From Pseudanabaena sp. Chao 1811 (GTDB lineage Bacteria; Cyanobacteriota; Cyanobacteriia; Pseudanabaenales; Pseudanabaenaceae), in NCBI RefSeq assembly GCF_027942295.1, contig NZ_CP101416.1, positions 4,450,501 to 4,514,500 of the forward strand: DNA of 64,000 nucleotides. Reading direction: 5' to 3'. This document shows, piece after piece, positions 52,263-61,314 of this stretch (position 1 is the first letter of the stretch; the number at the start of each line of letters is the position of its first letter). The translations under genes were made by a program, and so were the position numbers. A model generated the notes under the pieces. The model saw only the letters and a list, made by a program, of their open reading frames with translations, made no database searches and was not told the DNA's origin.

Positions 52263-52440
52263 TAAGTAATATTATTGATTAAAGCAATTTGCGATCACAT
52301 TACAGCACTTTATGCTGTATCTAAATCCAGATAATTTTTAGAAAATCTTGTAATACAAGCTTTTCTAAAAGCTACCTGCAAAGTCTTTTAGTTGTGAAAG
52401 ACTTTGCAAAAACATGATTCAAACATGAGGAATTAGAGCT

Positions 52441-54930
52441 ATGGTTGTAGCATTGATGCTAAGAGCGTCGTCAGAAGTCCTTGTTATTGCAAAGGATGCA
52501 CTCACCCGTAGTGGCTATGATACTTTGCAGTTGGCAAATGATCTTGGCATTGCAGTGCAATTAGTTGAGAACTTTTTGAATGGAGAAATTGTTGACCGTA
52601 ATACCTATAACCTAGTTTGTACAAAATTAAATATTGCATTAGATTCTCATCTAGATAAACTTTCAGAAACTTTAGATGATAAGGTAGATGCAACTTCTAC
52701 ATCTACTAATATAGAGGAATCTAGTAATGGTTATAGTATTTCTCATAATGAAGTTCCATCATCTATAAACTTAAGTGATTCTAGTCTCTCCTCTGAATTG
52801 AATCAGGATTTAACTAATAATTTATCTCTACCATCCTCTAACGTGAATCAGGATATACAAGAGGATCTACTAATAACATCTAATCAATTTGTTCAAAAAC
52901 TACGTCAAAAGATCTCTTTTAGTTTGATTCGTCAATGCGATCGCCTTAGAGTAATTGATATCAATAGTCCACTTTATTTACATGACCTATATACAGATAT
53001 TGAGGTATTTACTAATTTACCCAGTAGTCAATATCTAGATCTTAATGAGACTTTTGCAAATATTCCTCCCGAACAATATGATCGCTTTTATTTAGCAAAA
53101 CTCCATCCACCATCAATTCCTGCAAATCAGGCTGTAGAGGAATATAAGAAAATTTTGTTGGTTGGAGGAGCGGGTATAGGTAAAACCACATTAAGCAAAT
53201 ATTGGGCTTTAGCAAGTATTACTGACCAAGTTTTGCCTGATTATTTACCTGTGTTTTTGCCATTGCGATCGCTAGTTGATCTACATAATTTTCATAGAGC
53301 AGATTCTTTAAATAATCCATTTGCATGGCTCAAATCTCAAATTACCCACTATGGATTATCTGGAGATGTATTAGATGGATTATCAACTAACAATGTACTA
53401 GAGCAATTATTAAATGAGGGGGATTTTTTATTGCTTTGGGATGGCTTAGATGAAATACCCGAAGTTTATCGCGCTGAAGTTGCTCAAAAAATCTTAAACT
53501 TTAGCGATTGCTATCCCAAAAATCGGATGGTCTTTGCTACCCGCAATCCTATCTATGGACATATTCTCGAATCATTTCAAACCATAGAAATTGCCCCATT
53601 TAACCATACTCAAATCGCTGAATTTGTAAGTAAATGGTTTCACACAACCTCTGTTCAATCAACTAAAAAAAAGGACAAGTTTCAGCAACTACTTACTACT
53701 AATCAGCCTTTAGCAGAACTTGCGACAAATCCTCTATTACTAACCCATATTTGTACCGCCTTTAACAGTTGTGAATATCTCAAGCCCAACTTTTATCAAG
53801 AAATCTTAAATCTGTTACTCAGTAAATGGGAACAGACGAAATGTTTACCCAGTTCTCCACAGCAATCCTTATCAACTTCTCAGAAGCAGGATTTACTGTC
53901 CTATGTTGCGATCGTCTCTTTGGATCGTCATGGCTACATTTGGCAAAACAATGAGCTTGAGGATGACTTTCAAGCATGTATAAATGCCAGTCGAAGTTTA
54001 TCCCATGTTGCAGTTGATCGTGATCAACTTTTCGAGATGCTTAAATGGCAACATAGCTTATTAATTGAATCTGCCAAAGGTATTTATAAACTCAGTCATA
54101 CAACTTTGCATGATTATCTTGCTGCCTATCGCATCGCCAATAGTAATCCTGCGGCTGCCCAAAAATATTTACTAGATCGCATGTATCTCAATCGCTGGCA
54201 TGGGGTGATTGTAATGACAATAAGTATTTCCCAGCAAGCTGATCGCACGCTAACAATGATGAAGCGAAAAATTGATGAGCTTGTGGTCAAAGATCCTCAC
54301 CTCCAATCATTTTTGTCTTGGGTAAATCAGCAATCGATTCAAATGAAGACTCCCTATAAGGCGGTGACAATTCGAGCTTTATACCTAGATATTGATTTGG
54401 AACATACGCGATCGCTAGATCGTGCAAGAGCATTAGATATTGCCCATTCGCGATCGCTAGAACGAGCAAGAACTAAAGCCTTGGGATTCGACAACACCAT
54501 GGAAACAGAGGTAGATATTGACTTTACGATTAATCTTGCTCTCAACCTTGACTTAGCCTTATATTTTGCCAACCATCGCATTTTGGAACTAGCCTGTATC
54601 CTTGAGCCAGATCTCCATAAGGGATTGCAATTTTTACGGCAGAAATTTCCTGATCCTTACAAAGATCGCGAGAAATTTTCTAAGTGGTGGCAGTCTAAAG
54701 GCTTAGATTGGTCAAAAAAATTACGCAGTCTCATCGTGCAACATCGCAAAGGCTCCCAAGAATGGCAGTTTAGTGAAAATCAACTCAAAGTATTGCGAAC
54801 ATATCACGATGCCAATAAGCTTTTAGTGGAATGTCTCAATAATGCTGAGTACGTCAGCCCATTAGTTAAAAATCAAATTGAGTCTACTTTGCTATCTCCT
54901 CAAGGAGAATATTCTATTTTGCAGTACTAA
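52441..54930 (+). CDS. NACHT-domain STAND NTPase
   Basis: An 829-aa signal-transduction ATPase of the NACHT class, many of which are antiphage sensors in bacteria. Residues 1-64 are a small helical DNA-binding-like domain ('DTLQLANDLGIAVQLVENFLNGEIVDRNTYNLV'). A Ser/Asn-rich linker runs to about 145. The NACHT core follows, with Walker A GGAGIGKTTLSKYW (about 238) and Walker B 'FLLLWDGLDEIPE' (about 330). The C-terminal helical region (about 620-829) has repeated 'LDRARALDIAHSRSLERAR' and 'LALNLDLALYFAN' segments resembling the NACHT C-terminal helical domain 2 (NCH2) of cyanobacterial proteins. No separate effector gene is next to it. Confidence 0.85.
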   Translation: MVVALMLRASSEVLVIAKDALTRSGYDTLQLANDLGIAVQLVENFLNGEIVDRNTYNLVCTKLNIALDSHLDKLSETLDDKVDATSTSTNIEESSNGYSISHNEVPSSINLSDSSLSSELNQDLTNNLSLPSSNVNQDIQEDLLITSNQFVQKLRQKISFSLIRQCDRLRVIDINSPLYLHDLYTDIEVFTNLPSSQYLDLNETFANIPPEQYDRFYLAKLHPPSIPANQAVEEYKKILLVGGAGIGKTTLSKYWALASITDQVLPDYLPVFLPLRSLVDLHNFHRADSLNNPFAWLKSQITHYGLSGDVLDGLSTNNVLEQLLNEGDFLLLWDGLDEIPEVYRAEVAQKILNFSDCYPKNRMVFATRNPIYGHILESFQTIEIAPFNHTQIAEFVSKWFHTTSVQSTKKKDKFQQLLTTNQPLAELATNPLLLTHICTAFNSCEYLKPNFYQEILNLLLSKWEQTKCLPSSPQQSLSTSQKQDLLSYVAIVSLDRHGYIWQNNELEDDFQACINASRSLSHVAVDRDQLFEMLKWQHSLLIESAKGIYKLSHTTLHDYLAAYRIANSNPAAAQKYLLDRMYLNRWHGVIVMTISISQQADRTLTMMKRKIDELVVKDPHLQSFLSWVNQQSIQMKTPYKAVTIRALYLDIDLEHTRSLDRARALDIAHSRSLERARTKALGFDNTMETEVDIDFTINLALNLDLALYFANHRILELACILEPDLHKGLQFLRQKFPDPYKDREKFSKWWQSKGLDWSKKLRSLIVQHRKGSQEWQFSENQLKVLRTYHDANKLLVECLNNAEYVSPLVKNQIESTLLSPQGEYSILQY

Positions 54931-55093
54931 GATAAGCATGCATAATTTGCTTGCAGTAGTTAGAGGCTTTTCTAGAGCGTTGCACAACTTCAAATAGCTA
55001 GAGGTATGATTTTGTGCTGTTTCTAACTGTTTGGGTTTTGTAATGCTGATTGCTATACTTTAAGCAACACTTTAAGAGAGCTAGATATAATTC

Positions 55094-55987
55094 GTGCTAG
55101 AGGTTCGCAAAATCTGTAAATCTTATGGAAAGAAGCAAGTTTTGCAGGACTTGAGCTTTACTATCCAATCAGGTGAAGTTTACGGCTTACTCGGCCCAAA
55201 CGGAGCTGGTAAGACCACCACAATTAGTATTCTGTGCGGTTTGATTAAAGCCGATCGCGGCAACATCATGATGAATGGTCAAACTTCTTCAGGAGTAATG
55301 CGATCGCTAATTGGAATCGCCCCACAGGAAAATATTTTTTATAAGAGCCTGACCTGTGATGAAAATCTCCAGTTTTTTGGGCGGCTCTATGGGCTAAACA
55401 ACGAGCTTTGTCGGAAACAAGCTAAGTATTGTCTCGAACTGGTAGGTCTAGGCGATCGCGCTAAAAGTATTGCCGATACTCTCAGTGGGGGAATGCAACG
55501 TCGCCTGAGTATGGCGATCGCTCTGATTCATCAGCCACAGTTGGTAGTGCTAGATGAGCCAACAACTGGGCTAGATATTGAGGCGCGTTACGAAATTTGG
55601 GAAGTAATTCGTAATTTAAGTAGCCAAGATACGGCGATTTTATTGACTACCCATTTGCTCGATGAAGCAGAACGTTTGTGTCAGCGTATCGGCATCATTA
55701 AACAAGGTAGTTTATTAGCCGAAGGAAATCTGGATGAACTGCGTAAGTATATCCCTGCCCAAGAAATTGCGATCGTTTGTACGCCAACCGAAGACTTGGC
55801 AATCAAGAGAGCGATCGAGCTAGGCTTTGAGTATAGGCACTATGGTCGCGAGCTAACCTTTTGGCTACCAAAGCCAATGGAGCTAAAGGAAATTTTGGAT
55901 TATTTTGATGGCATTGTGATCGACTCGATCATGCGTCAACCAGTACGCCTTGAGAATATCTATGTCGAGTTAACCCGAAACAGATAA
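55094..55987 (+). CDS. ABC transporter ATP-binding protein
   Basis: A 297-aa ATPase of the DrrA/CcmA-like export group. Walker A 'LLGPNGAGKTTTISIL' near residue 34, signature 'LSGGMQRRLSMA' near 133 and Walker B 'LVVLDEPTTGLD' near 153, followed by the H-loop 'TTHLLDEAERL'. A C-terminal extension of about 80 residues is usual in this group. GTG start at 55094. No permease gene follows; the next gene is on the opposite strand, so the partner must be elsewhere. Confidence 0.88.
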   Translation: MLEVRKICKSYGKKQVLQDLSFTIQSGEVYGLLGPNGAGKTTTISILCGLIKADRGNIMMNGQTSSGVMRSLIGIAPQENIFYKSLTCDENLQFFGRLYGLNNELCRKQAKYCLELVGLGDRAKSIADTLSGGMQRRLSMAIALIHQPQLVVLDEPTTGLDIEARYEIWEVIRNLSSQDTAILLTTHLLDEAERLCQRIGIIKQGSLLAEGNLDELRKYIPAQEIAIVCTPTEDLAIKRAIELGFEYRHYGRELTFWLPKPMELKEILDYFDGIVIDSIMRQPVRLENIYVELTRNR

Positions 55988-56021
55988 ATAAAATAGGGAT
56001 TCTCCCCGTTTGGGTAATTGA

Positions 56022-57074
56022 CTAGCTAATAGCTGTAGATATGCTTTTGGCATGGGCAAATACTGCTTTTGTAAAAGCCAGCAGATTTTTCTGCATTTGC
56101 TTACGGTCTGTCGATACAATGCGATCGAGGGAGGTGTAATAGGTGGCAGCTAGTTTAGGACGATTACCCGTTTTCATCATCCATAGACCATCTGCAAGGC
56201 TCGCTCTGATTTCGACTGTTACCTCATTGTTTTCAGGCAAGGTAAACTGCTCTGAAATTCCGTGAAAAGCCCGAATCTGTTCCATTTCATCGCCCTTAAT
56301 CCAAATGGTTGCGACTAGATAAGGACTGAGCGCTTGTAAATCAATGTGCTGTATCGATCTTGCCACGTAAACGTACAGCAACTGTAACCACGGCAAAGGA
56401 TAAATAATCTCCAACGCACTATAACCACTACGTTTTGATGTAATCCCCAATCCTTGCAAATATTCTATTACTGGCGACCATTGTTCGCTAAAACTGCTTG
56501 CCACATCGGGATTGATAAATAGCTGCCCCCATGCACTATGTTGCCAAGGCTGCATATCCATAAAGTGCATGTATTCGATAAATTCATGGGCAAGACGCTC
56601 GTTCTTTTGAGCCACTAGCGCATATATATCTTGCCAACAAAAATATGGCATTGAAGAATTAGTATCATCATAGGGCTGGAGATAGTAGGTCTGTGCTTCT
56701 TGCCCAGCCAAGATCTCAGGAGATATCAGACAATAGCTATTGCTAATTAATGCCACATAGTTTTTTTTCTCTTGAAACTTAGCAAGCGTAAAATACGTGT
56801 CTAGAGAATGCTTGTTTAACTCACTTTCTAATCGATGATCACAGATAATGTCAAAGTCTTGACATTCTAAAATCAGATCAGGCTGGATGTCTGACGAAAT
56901 AAAGGGATAGCTAACAGCTTTAATAAAAGTTGAACTTCGTTTTCCCGATCTCTGCGTTAAGAAATCAACCAATTCCTGCCCCAAATCGGGAATATTTTCT
57001 AGTAAATACTCCCAAGAAGCGGCAAAACGCTCCTTTTTATTTAAGTTTGGCGGCAGCAAGAAAATATTACTCAT
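56022..57074 (-). CDS. Hypothetical protein with nuclease-fold-like N-terminus
   Basis: A 350-aa soluble protein, not recognised. Residues about 60-100 read 'SSDIQPDLILECQDFDIICDHRLESEL', which has the spacing of a PD-(D/E)XK core (PD..., D..I.xE.K) but with Arg-Leu-Glu where Lys is expected. It could be a degenerate or divergent nuclease. The rest has aromatic-rich helices ('MPYFCWQDIYALV', 'LPWLQLLYVYVARS') and a C-terminal 'TKAVFAHAKS'. Single gene, ATG start at 57074. No functional claim beyond the weak fold hint. Confidence 0.5.
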   Translation of the reverse strand: MSNIFLLPPNLNKKERFAASWEYLLENIPDLGQELVDFLTQRSGKRSSTFIKAVSYPFISSDIQPDLILECQDFDIICDHRLESELNKHSLDTYFTLAKFQEKKNYVALISNSYCLISPEILAGQEAQTYYLQPYDDTNSSMPYFCWQDIYALVAQKNERLAHEFIEYMHFMDMQPWQHSAWGQLFINPDVASSFSEQWSPVIEYLQGLGITSKRSGYSALEIIYPLPWLQLLYVYVARSIQHIDLQALSPYLVATIWIKGDEMEQIRAFHGISEQFTLPENNEVTVEIRASLADGLWMMKTGNRPKLAATYYTSLDRIVSTDRKQMQKNLLAFTKAVFAHAKSISTAIS

Positions 57075-57381
57075 AGCTGGGCGCTGTCTAGCCTCATTTC
57101 GCTATATTGTCTCTATATTGTAAAGGTTATCTGTTAACAAATATGTAGTAGAAGAGCAACAATTTTGTCTTTTTTCTACTTGTAATATTCAGTATTTTAA
57201 AAGAAACCAGAGGAATTAACCATTTCTGAAAATTTGCAAAGTTTACTTCGTCAATAATAACTTGTACTACTTAATGCCAAGAAGCCCTCTTAAACTTTAA
57301 CGCAATTCCTAAAAAAAGTCTTGGTATAGACTAAAAGATTTCGTAAAAGTCTGAATCGCCATGCACCATGCCAACTATGCT

Positions 57382-57483
57382 AAGTAGCTAGATGCACTTA
57401 AATGTAAACCACCAAAACCTGTAGAGATCACTTAGCTTACTCTACAGGTTTTGGTTCCGTTTTTTAATTATGCCCAGCTACTT
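57382..57483. repeat. MITE-A copy 4
   Basis: 102-bp element with ends AAGTAGCTAG...TTAAA and complement of TTTAATTATGCCCAGCTACTT. The inner palindrome ACCAAAACCTGTAGAG ... CTCTACAGGTTTTGGT has a longer loop than in the other copies. It lies 215 nt left of the truncated tRNA-Val. Confidence 0.82.
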
Positions 57484-57697
57484 AGTCAAAACTAGCAAAT
57501 TAGCCAAAGCTAGCAAATTGAGAGAGCATCCTTGCGGAACGTTCTGTCACTTAGCGATGTAAAACCTCTATCTATAAAGCTTTTGAGGCTGGATAAAAAC
57601 TTGTTTTGCCAAATATGGCAAAATTTTTAAAAAAGTTTGACTAAATGCGATCGCTATCTGCTATATTAATTGAGGTCAAAAAAATGACAACAAAAAA

Positions 57698-57744
57698 GGG
57701 CGCTTAGCTCAGTTGGTAGAGCGTCTCGTTTACACCGAGAATGT
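57698..57744 (+). tRNA. Truncated tRNA-Val(UAC), 5' 47 nt only; island boundary
   Basis: Begins GGGCGCTTAGCTCAGTTGG and is a normal tRNA-Val through the acceptor 5' strand, D arm and the anticodon stem-loop TCTCG-TTTACAC-CGAGA (anticodon TAC). After the variable-loop ATGT the sequence departs from any tRNA: no T arm and no AGCGCCC acceptor strand follow. The break is where tyrosine integrases often recombine. A working tRNA is not possible from this copy. Confidence 0.85.
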
Positions 57745-57798
57745 GATTACTCTCTAGCCCTCTATTCATAAGGCTTTTACAAATTACAAATATTTTCT

Positions 57799-57820
57799 GT
57801 ACCAATTCCGTACCAACTCC
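57799..57820. promoter_or_regulatory. Tandem 11-bp repeats beside the tRNA break (candidate integrase arm sites)
   Basis: GTACCAATTCC followed at once by GTACCAACTCC, 55 nt right of the tRNA break. Short direct repeats in this position are typical of arm-type binding sites of tyrosine integrases. Assignment is by position and form only. Confidence 0.45.
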
Positions 57821-58267
57821 TTAATAGTAAAGCATTTCAAGTGTTAAGTAAAGAGAAATGATTGCTAGGAAGGGGTTTTTAAATGGCTATTTATATAGGT
57901 ATTTCTTATATTATCTCGTAAACTTATAAGAAAATATTTATGCGAAGATTTCAAGATATTGACTATCGTGATCCTATAGTGAGAAAGATAGACTTATTGC
58001 AAGACTAAAAGGCAACCATAGAAATAAAGTGATGCTTCTAGTAATAAGTATAAATACTCATTCAAACTATATGTATCCTTGTAAAACAAGAGTAGATCAT
58101 ATTTATTCTATGAGTACTTATACTGAGCAAGGTTAAGATAGGTTATTAGGATGCAAATTAAGATAATAATCAGTTTAATTTTTTATTTTTCGTAACACCG
58201 TAGCGTTCTTTTAAAGTTGGTTGTATTGTTTATCTAGGTAAAGTTATACAAAAAGTTTAGGTAAATT
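57821..58267. other. Island left end, AT-rich, no gene recognised
   Basis: About 450 nt between the candidate arm sites and the first island ORF. No HIP1 octamer and no ORF of note. The region probably holds the promoter of the following genes; no clear -35/-10 pair stands out. Confidence 0.4.
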
Positions 58268-58405
58268 ATGGTCAACGATGATGCTGTCAGGAAGTCTAGT
58301 AAAAAAGCTACAGGTGCTGTGAGTGAATACGTTATCAAAAAGATGACAGAGGAAGATGACCAGAAAAAAGCAAAGCCCAAAGCTGATGAATCCAAATCCA
58401 TCTAG
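58268..58405 (+). CDS. Small Lys-rich ORF overlapping the LRAT gene
   Basis: 45 codons (MVNDDAVRKSSKKATGAVSE... ending KADESKSI), with mixed charge and a helical middle. It overlaps the start of the next gene by 50 nt in another frame, a tight arrangement common in phage-like elements. No recognised family, and coding status is uncertain. Confidence 0.4.
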   Translation: MVNDDAVRKSSKKATGAVSEYVIKKMTEEDDQKKAKPKADESKSI

Positions 58406-59189
58406 AGTATTACGCTTGTTTGCTGAGACTCAAGATCGCTTATACGATGGTGACACTATCAAGAAAGCTTTAAGTCAAATTGCTAGACACACTAAAGATA
58501 AGAAGGTAATAGAAAACTGTGAGGCGATTGCAGAATTATTACAAATTGAGTTTGACCAAACTTTTGTAAGAAATGATGTCAATCAACATTTTGATGCTGT
58601 TAAAAAGCTCCAAAATCATGGTATTTGGGTTAAGGACAAGTATAAGGAAATTAAGCTATATACGGATAATTGCGATCCTAAGTGGTTTTCTGCACTGCAA
58701 GAGGTTACGGATGTGCAGTTAGATAGGCTTGGACAGTTGGTTTCTCTTCTAAGTGCTGTTCCTGATATTTGTGATCTTAACGGTAATGTAATCAGACCCA
58801 ATGATCTGGTTATTTATCCATCTCAAGATGAGGAGGGTAGACCCTATGAACACTACGGAATTGTGAGGGCAACTCATCAGGGCTATAGCATCGCGCACTT
58901 CTTTACAATTGAGACTATTAGACCTCAAGGACGTGTAGCAGAAGTTGGGTTAGGTTATGTCTATTTCTCTCCTTACAAAGCTGAGTGGCTATTTAAAGAG
59001 CGTCCTGAATCTGTTTCTGACAGCCAAATAGAGTCGCGTATAGATGAGTCAAGAAAGAAGTTCATTGCAGCTAAAGATAAGCTATGGAATAAGTTGCTTT
59101 ATAACTGTGAGCATTGGGCTAGAGAGATGGTTTATGGTGAGGCTAGGTCAACTCAAGTTGAAAACTTGCGAACCAAGAAAAGCACATAG
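58356..59189 (+). CDS. LRAT-domain (papain-like) hydrolase/acyltransferase, island cargo
   Basis: A 277-aa protein. Residues about 15-130 are helical and unrecognised. Residues about 135-262 fit the LRAT branch of the NlpC/P60 superfamily: 'DLVIYPS....RPYEHYGIV' with catalytic His166, and 'LLYNCEHWARE' with Cys251 in the diagnostic NCEH motif. Family members use a Cys-His pair to move or cleave acyl groups; lipid or peptide targets are possible. Start at ATG 58356 after GAGGAAG; ATG 58386 is an alternative. First sizeable gene of the tRNA-Val island. Confidence 0.75.
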   Translation: MTRKKQSPKLMNPNPSRVLRLFAETQDRLYDGDTIKKALSQIARHTKDKKVIENCEAIAELLQIEFDQTFVRNDVNQHFDAVKKLQNHGIWVKDKYKEIKLYTDNCDPKWFSALQEVTDVQLDRLGQLVSLLSAVPDICDLNGNVIRPNDLVIYPSQDEEGRPYEHYGIVRATHQGYSIAHFFTIETIRPQGRVAEVGLGYVYFSPYKAEWLFKERPESVSDSQIESRIDESRKKFIAAKDKLWNKLLYNCEHWAREMVYGEARSTQVENLRTKKST

Positions 59190-59231
59190 AAAAAGACTGT
59201 GTAAGGACTTCAAGATTTCTACTTTATTAGT

Positions 59232-59747
59232 CTATTTCTCATCTAGAGACAAAGAGGGATTAGTTTCTGCAACTTCTGCTTCCTCATTATTATCTAGACT
59301 GATTTCTGATGAAGTAGGAGCGATAATTCGTAAATTGATATCAATCGCTATTTGATTTTTTCCAAGAACTACTTTAGCTTTTTTGACTAGGATTTTTACT
59401 GAGAAACAATCATCTGATGTTACATCAACTGGTATCTGTTTTTTGTAACCAGCACCTTCAAGCCATTCAGTAATACTTCTCCAATTGTCTACTTTACCGT
59501 TAGACTTCCCAACTAGGCTTTTGACATATTGATATAAGGTGCTACAAAGATCGACTTCTACACCTTTAACACTTTTACTGAGCTTTTCTGCAATTTCTGA
59601 TGGACTATGACCAGCAAGTAAGCCTCTCAAATGTAGTTTTTCTACGGGTGTTAGTCTTCTACCTTTTGCTGAAGCAAGATCGGTGTATAGGGTTTCTAAG
59701 TCCCATTCAGTAAAAACCTGTGGAAACTGCTCATCAGTAAATGTCAT
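59232..59747 (-). CDS. Stand-alone HTH protein resembling the N-terminal domain of cyanobacterial STAND/vWA-MoxR proteins
   Basis: A 171-aa protein from ATG 59747 (MTFTDEQFPQ); the longer TTG form is unlikely. Residues about 35-95 read 'LTPVEKLHLRGLLAGHSPSEIAEKLSKSVKGVEVDLCSTLYQYV' with LuxR-like helix-turn-helix logic. In many cyanobacterial proteins this domain precedes AAA/NB-ARC-type NTPases; here it is free, with a C-terminal domain of about 80 residues of unknown type ('DCFSVKILVKKAKVVLG'). Probably a DNA-binding regulator of the island, convergent to the LRAT gene. Confidence 0.55.
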   Translation of the reverse strand: MTFTDEQFPQVFTEWDLETLYTDLASAKGRRLTPVEKLHLRGLLAGHSPSEIAEKLSKSVKGVEVDLCSTLYQYVKSLVGKSNGKVDNWRSITEWLEGAGYKKQIPVDVTSDDCFSVKILVKKAKVVLGKNQIAIDINLRIIAPTSSEISLDNNEEAEVAETNPSLSLDEK

Positions 59748-59860
59748 AGAGAATACATTAAGTAAATTCCTAACCAAAATACTAACATAACTACTAACTG
59801 AAATTAGGTAAATAATAATACTGTCTCAGGCTAGGATACTGCATATTACAAGAAATACTT

Positions 59861-60250
59861 ATGGAATTTACGTTTAAAGAATTACTCGAATTTACAGATA
59901 ATGAGAAAAATGATACATTGAAAAACGGTATTCGCACAAGCAATCATTTACTCGTCTTCCAAGAGTCTGAGTTAGTTATCAATTTCTATTCCATGATTCC
60001 TTCTCAAAGCATTGTATATGAAGTGGACTTAGAAAGAATTGTGGATGTAAACTCTTTACTAAGTTGGATTTTTCATTTACATGGCAAAGCATGGGATGAA
60101 GATAAGGAAGTAATTAATGCTTTTCTAACTCTATTCATTTATGTTGTAGATGTGTATTTTGAAGATAATATATGTTTAGATGATGCTTCTGAAAGTGGCT
60201 TTAAACTAAATTGGGATGAAAAATCTATAATTTACCCAGAGAAAACTTGA
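59861..60250 (+). CDS. Hypothetical acidic protein, island
   Basis: A 129-aa soluble acidic protein ('ELLEFTDNEKNDTLKNGIRTSNH', 'IFHLHGKAWDEDKEVINAF'). No known motif and no membrane segment. Low GC like the rest of the island. Divergent from the HTH gene with an 113-nt gap that could hold the regulator's operator. Confidence 0.45.
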   Translation: MEFTFKELLEFTDNEKNDTLKNGIRTSNHLLVFQESELVINFYSMIPSQSIVYEVDLERIVDVNSLLSWIFHLHGKAWDEDKEVINAFLTLFIYVVDVYFEDNICLDDASESGFKLNWDEKSIIYPEKT

Positions 60251-60337
60251 GAAGATGTGTATTCATTTCCCAATATTTCAACAAAGATAAATAAGAATTT
60301 ACAATGATTAATCATTTGAGGCAATTTTGAATAGATT

Positions 60338-60511
60338 ATGTTAGAAATTATTGGGATAATACTGGGATATTTAATAAGGGTATTACCAGTATTGGGAATC
60401 TTTTTTATTGTCTTAATTGTTGCAATTTCAATTTGGACAGTAGCACCTATGGGTTTTATATTAATTTTTCTTGGTGGCGGTGCTTTTTTAGGATTCATTA
60501 ATGGTGAATAA
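60338..60511 (+). CDS. Small two-span membrane protein, island
   Basis: 57 codons (MLEIIGIILGYLIRVLPVLG... ending LGFINGE). Two hydrophobic helices with a Gly-rich end (FLGGGAFLGF). Same strand as the flanking genes. A weak GAGG lies 18 nt upstream. Phage-like elements often carry such small membrane proteins, but the function is unknown. Confidence 0.5.
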   Translation: MLEIIGIILGYLIRVLPVLGIFFIVLIVAISIWTVAPMGFILIFLGGGAFLGFINGE

Positions 60512-60633
60512 AAGCCTTTTTTATTGCTAAGAAGCAGTTAATGCTAAGCTGATAGTATTTTAAATAAAAGCTTAATGATTAGCAATTAATTACGTTCGAT
60601 TAACAATATTTTTAAGTATTTAAGTAACAAACA

Positions 60634-61026
60634 ATGCGTATTACAGCCAAACTAATCTTCTGTATTTCTATTGTCCAATTTGCAGTAGGATGTTCAGCTT
60701 CATTGCCTGAACAATGTAGACAACTTAAAACGGCAAAAGAGCTTCTTAACGACTCCTATTATAAATCCGAGAAAGAAACTGACAAAGATAAGAAAACTGC
60801 TCTTTTAACAGAATCTTTTTCTCAGAAAGCTAAAACAGTTGAAAGTATTCAGATTTCAGATAGCAACCTAAAAGCAGTTCAGACAAGGATTGTAAAATAT
60901 AATAATGATTTCGCTAAATGGAGTCTTGACGGTTCCTTTAGTAAAGCTAGTGTTAAGGAATTAAAAGATCTCGTTCAAGAGTCAAAAAACATTGATAATG
61001 ACTTAAAAGCTATTTGCTCAAATTGA
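60634..61026 (+). CDS. Putative lipoprotein, island
   Basis: A 130-aa protein with a signal peptide and lipobox-like AVGC (Cys20). The remainder is helical, Lys/Ser-rich, with two more Cys (27 and 128) that could form a disulfide. No family recognised. Start at ATG 60634. Confidence 0.55.
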   Translation: MRITAKLIFCISIVQFAVGCSASLPEQCRQLKTAKELLNDSYYKSEKETDKDKKTALLTESFSQKAKTVESIQISDSNLKAVQTRIVKYNNDFAKWSLDGSFSKASVKELKDLVQESKNIDNDLKAICSN

Positions 61027-61314
61027 TAGATTTTCTTATGTAGACATGAAAGGAATATAGTTACAAATGACTTATCCCCTGTCTGGTCTAAAACAACTAG
61101 TCGGTTAAAACAAACATGGAAAAGAAAGGGGATGTTATCTCTCACTTTCTTTCTATGTTTCTTCACGTTTTAAGACTTGCAATAGTGTTTACTTATGGTT
61201 TTATGTTTTGGATATCTAAGAGGCTACAGGGGTTAAAAACAGCTATCTCTGTACATTTCTGAAGCATGACGCTATAGAGTGAAGTTTTGAAACTATATAG
61301 TCAGATATTTGAGA

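Larger units (their letters stand above)
51841..52628. repeat. 394-bp perfect tandem duplication
   Basis: Bases 51841-52234 are repeated at 52235-52628; I see no difference between the copies by eye. The unit runs from inside the ROK kinase start, through the whole divergent promoter region, to codon 63 of the NACHT gene. The junction shares the short homology TAAA(CT). The duplication creates a truncated 71-codon copy of the NACHT start (52047-52262), followed by the full gene with its own complete promoter. Confidence 0.93.

Noticed and set aside
57698-57775. A complete tRNA-Val gene
   Set aside because: The T arm and 3' acceptor strand are missing; the sequence after 57744 cannot pair with GGGCGCT in tRNA geometry. 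Kept as a truncated gene.
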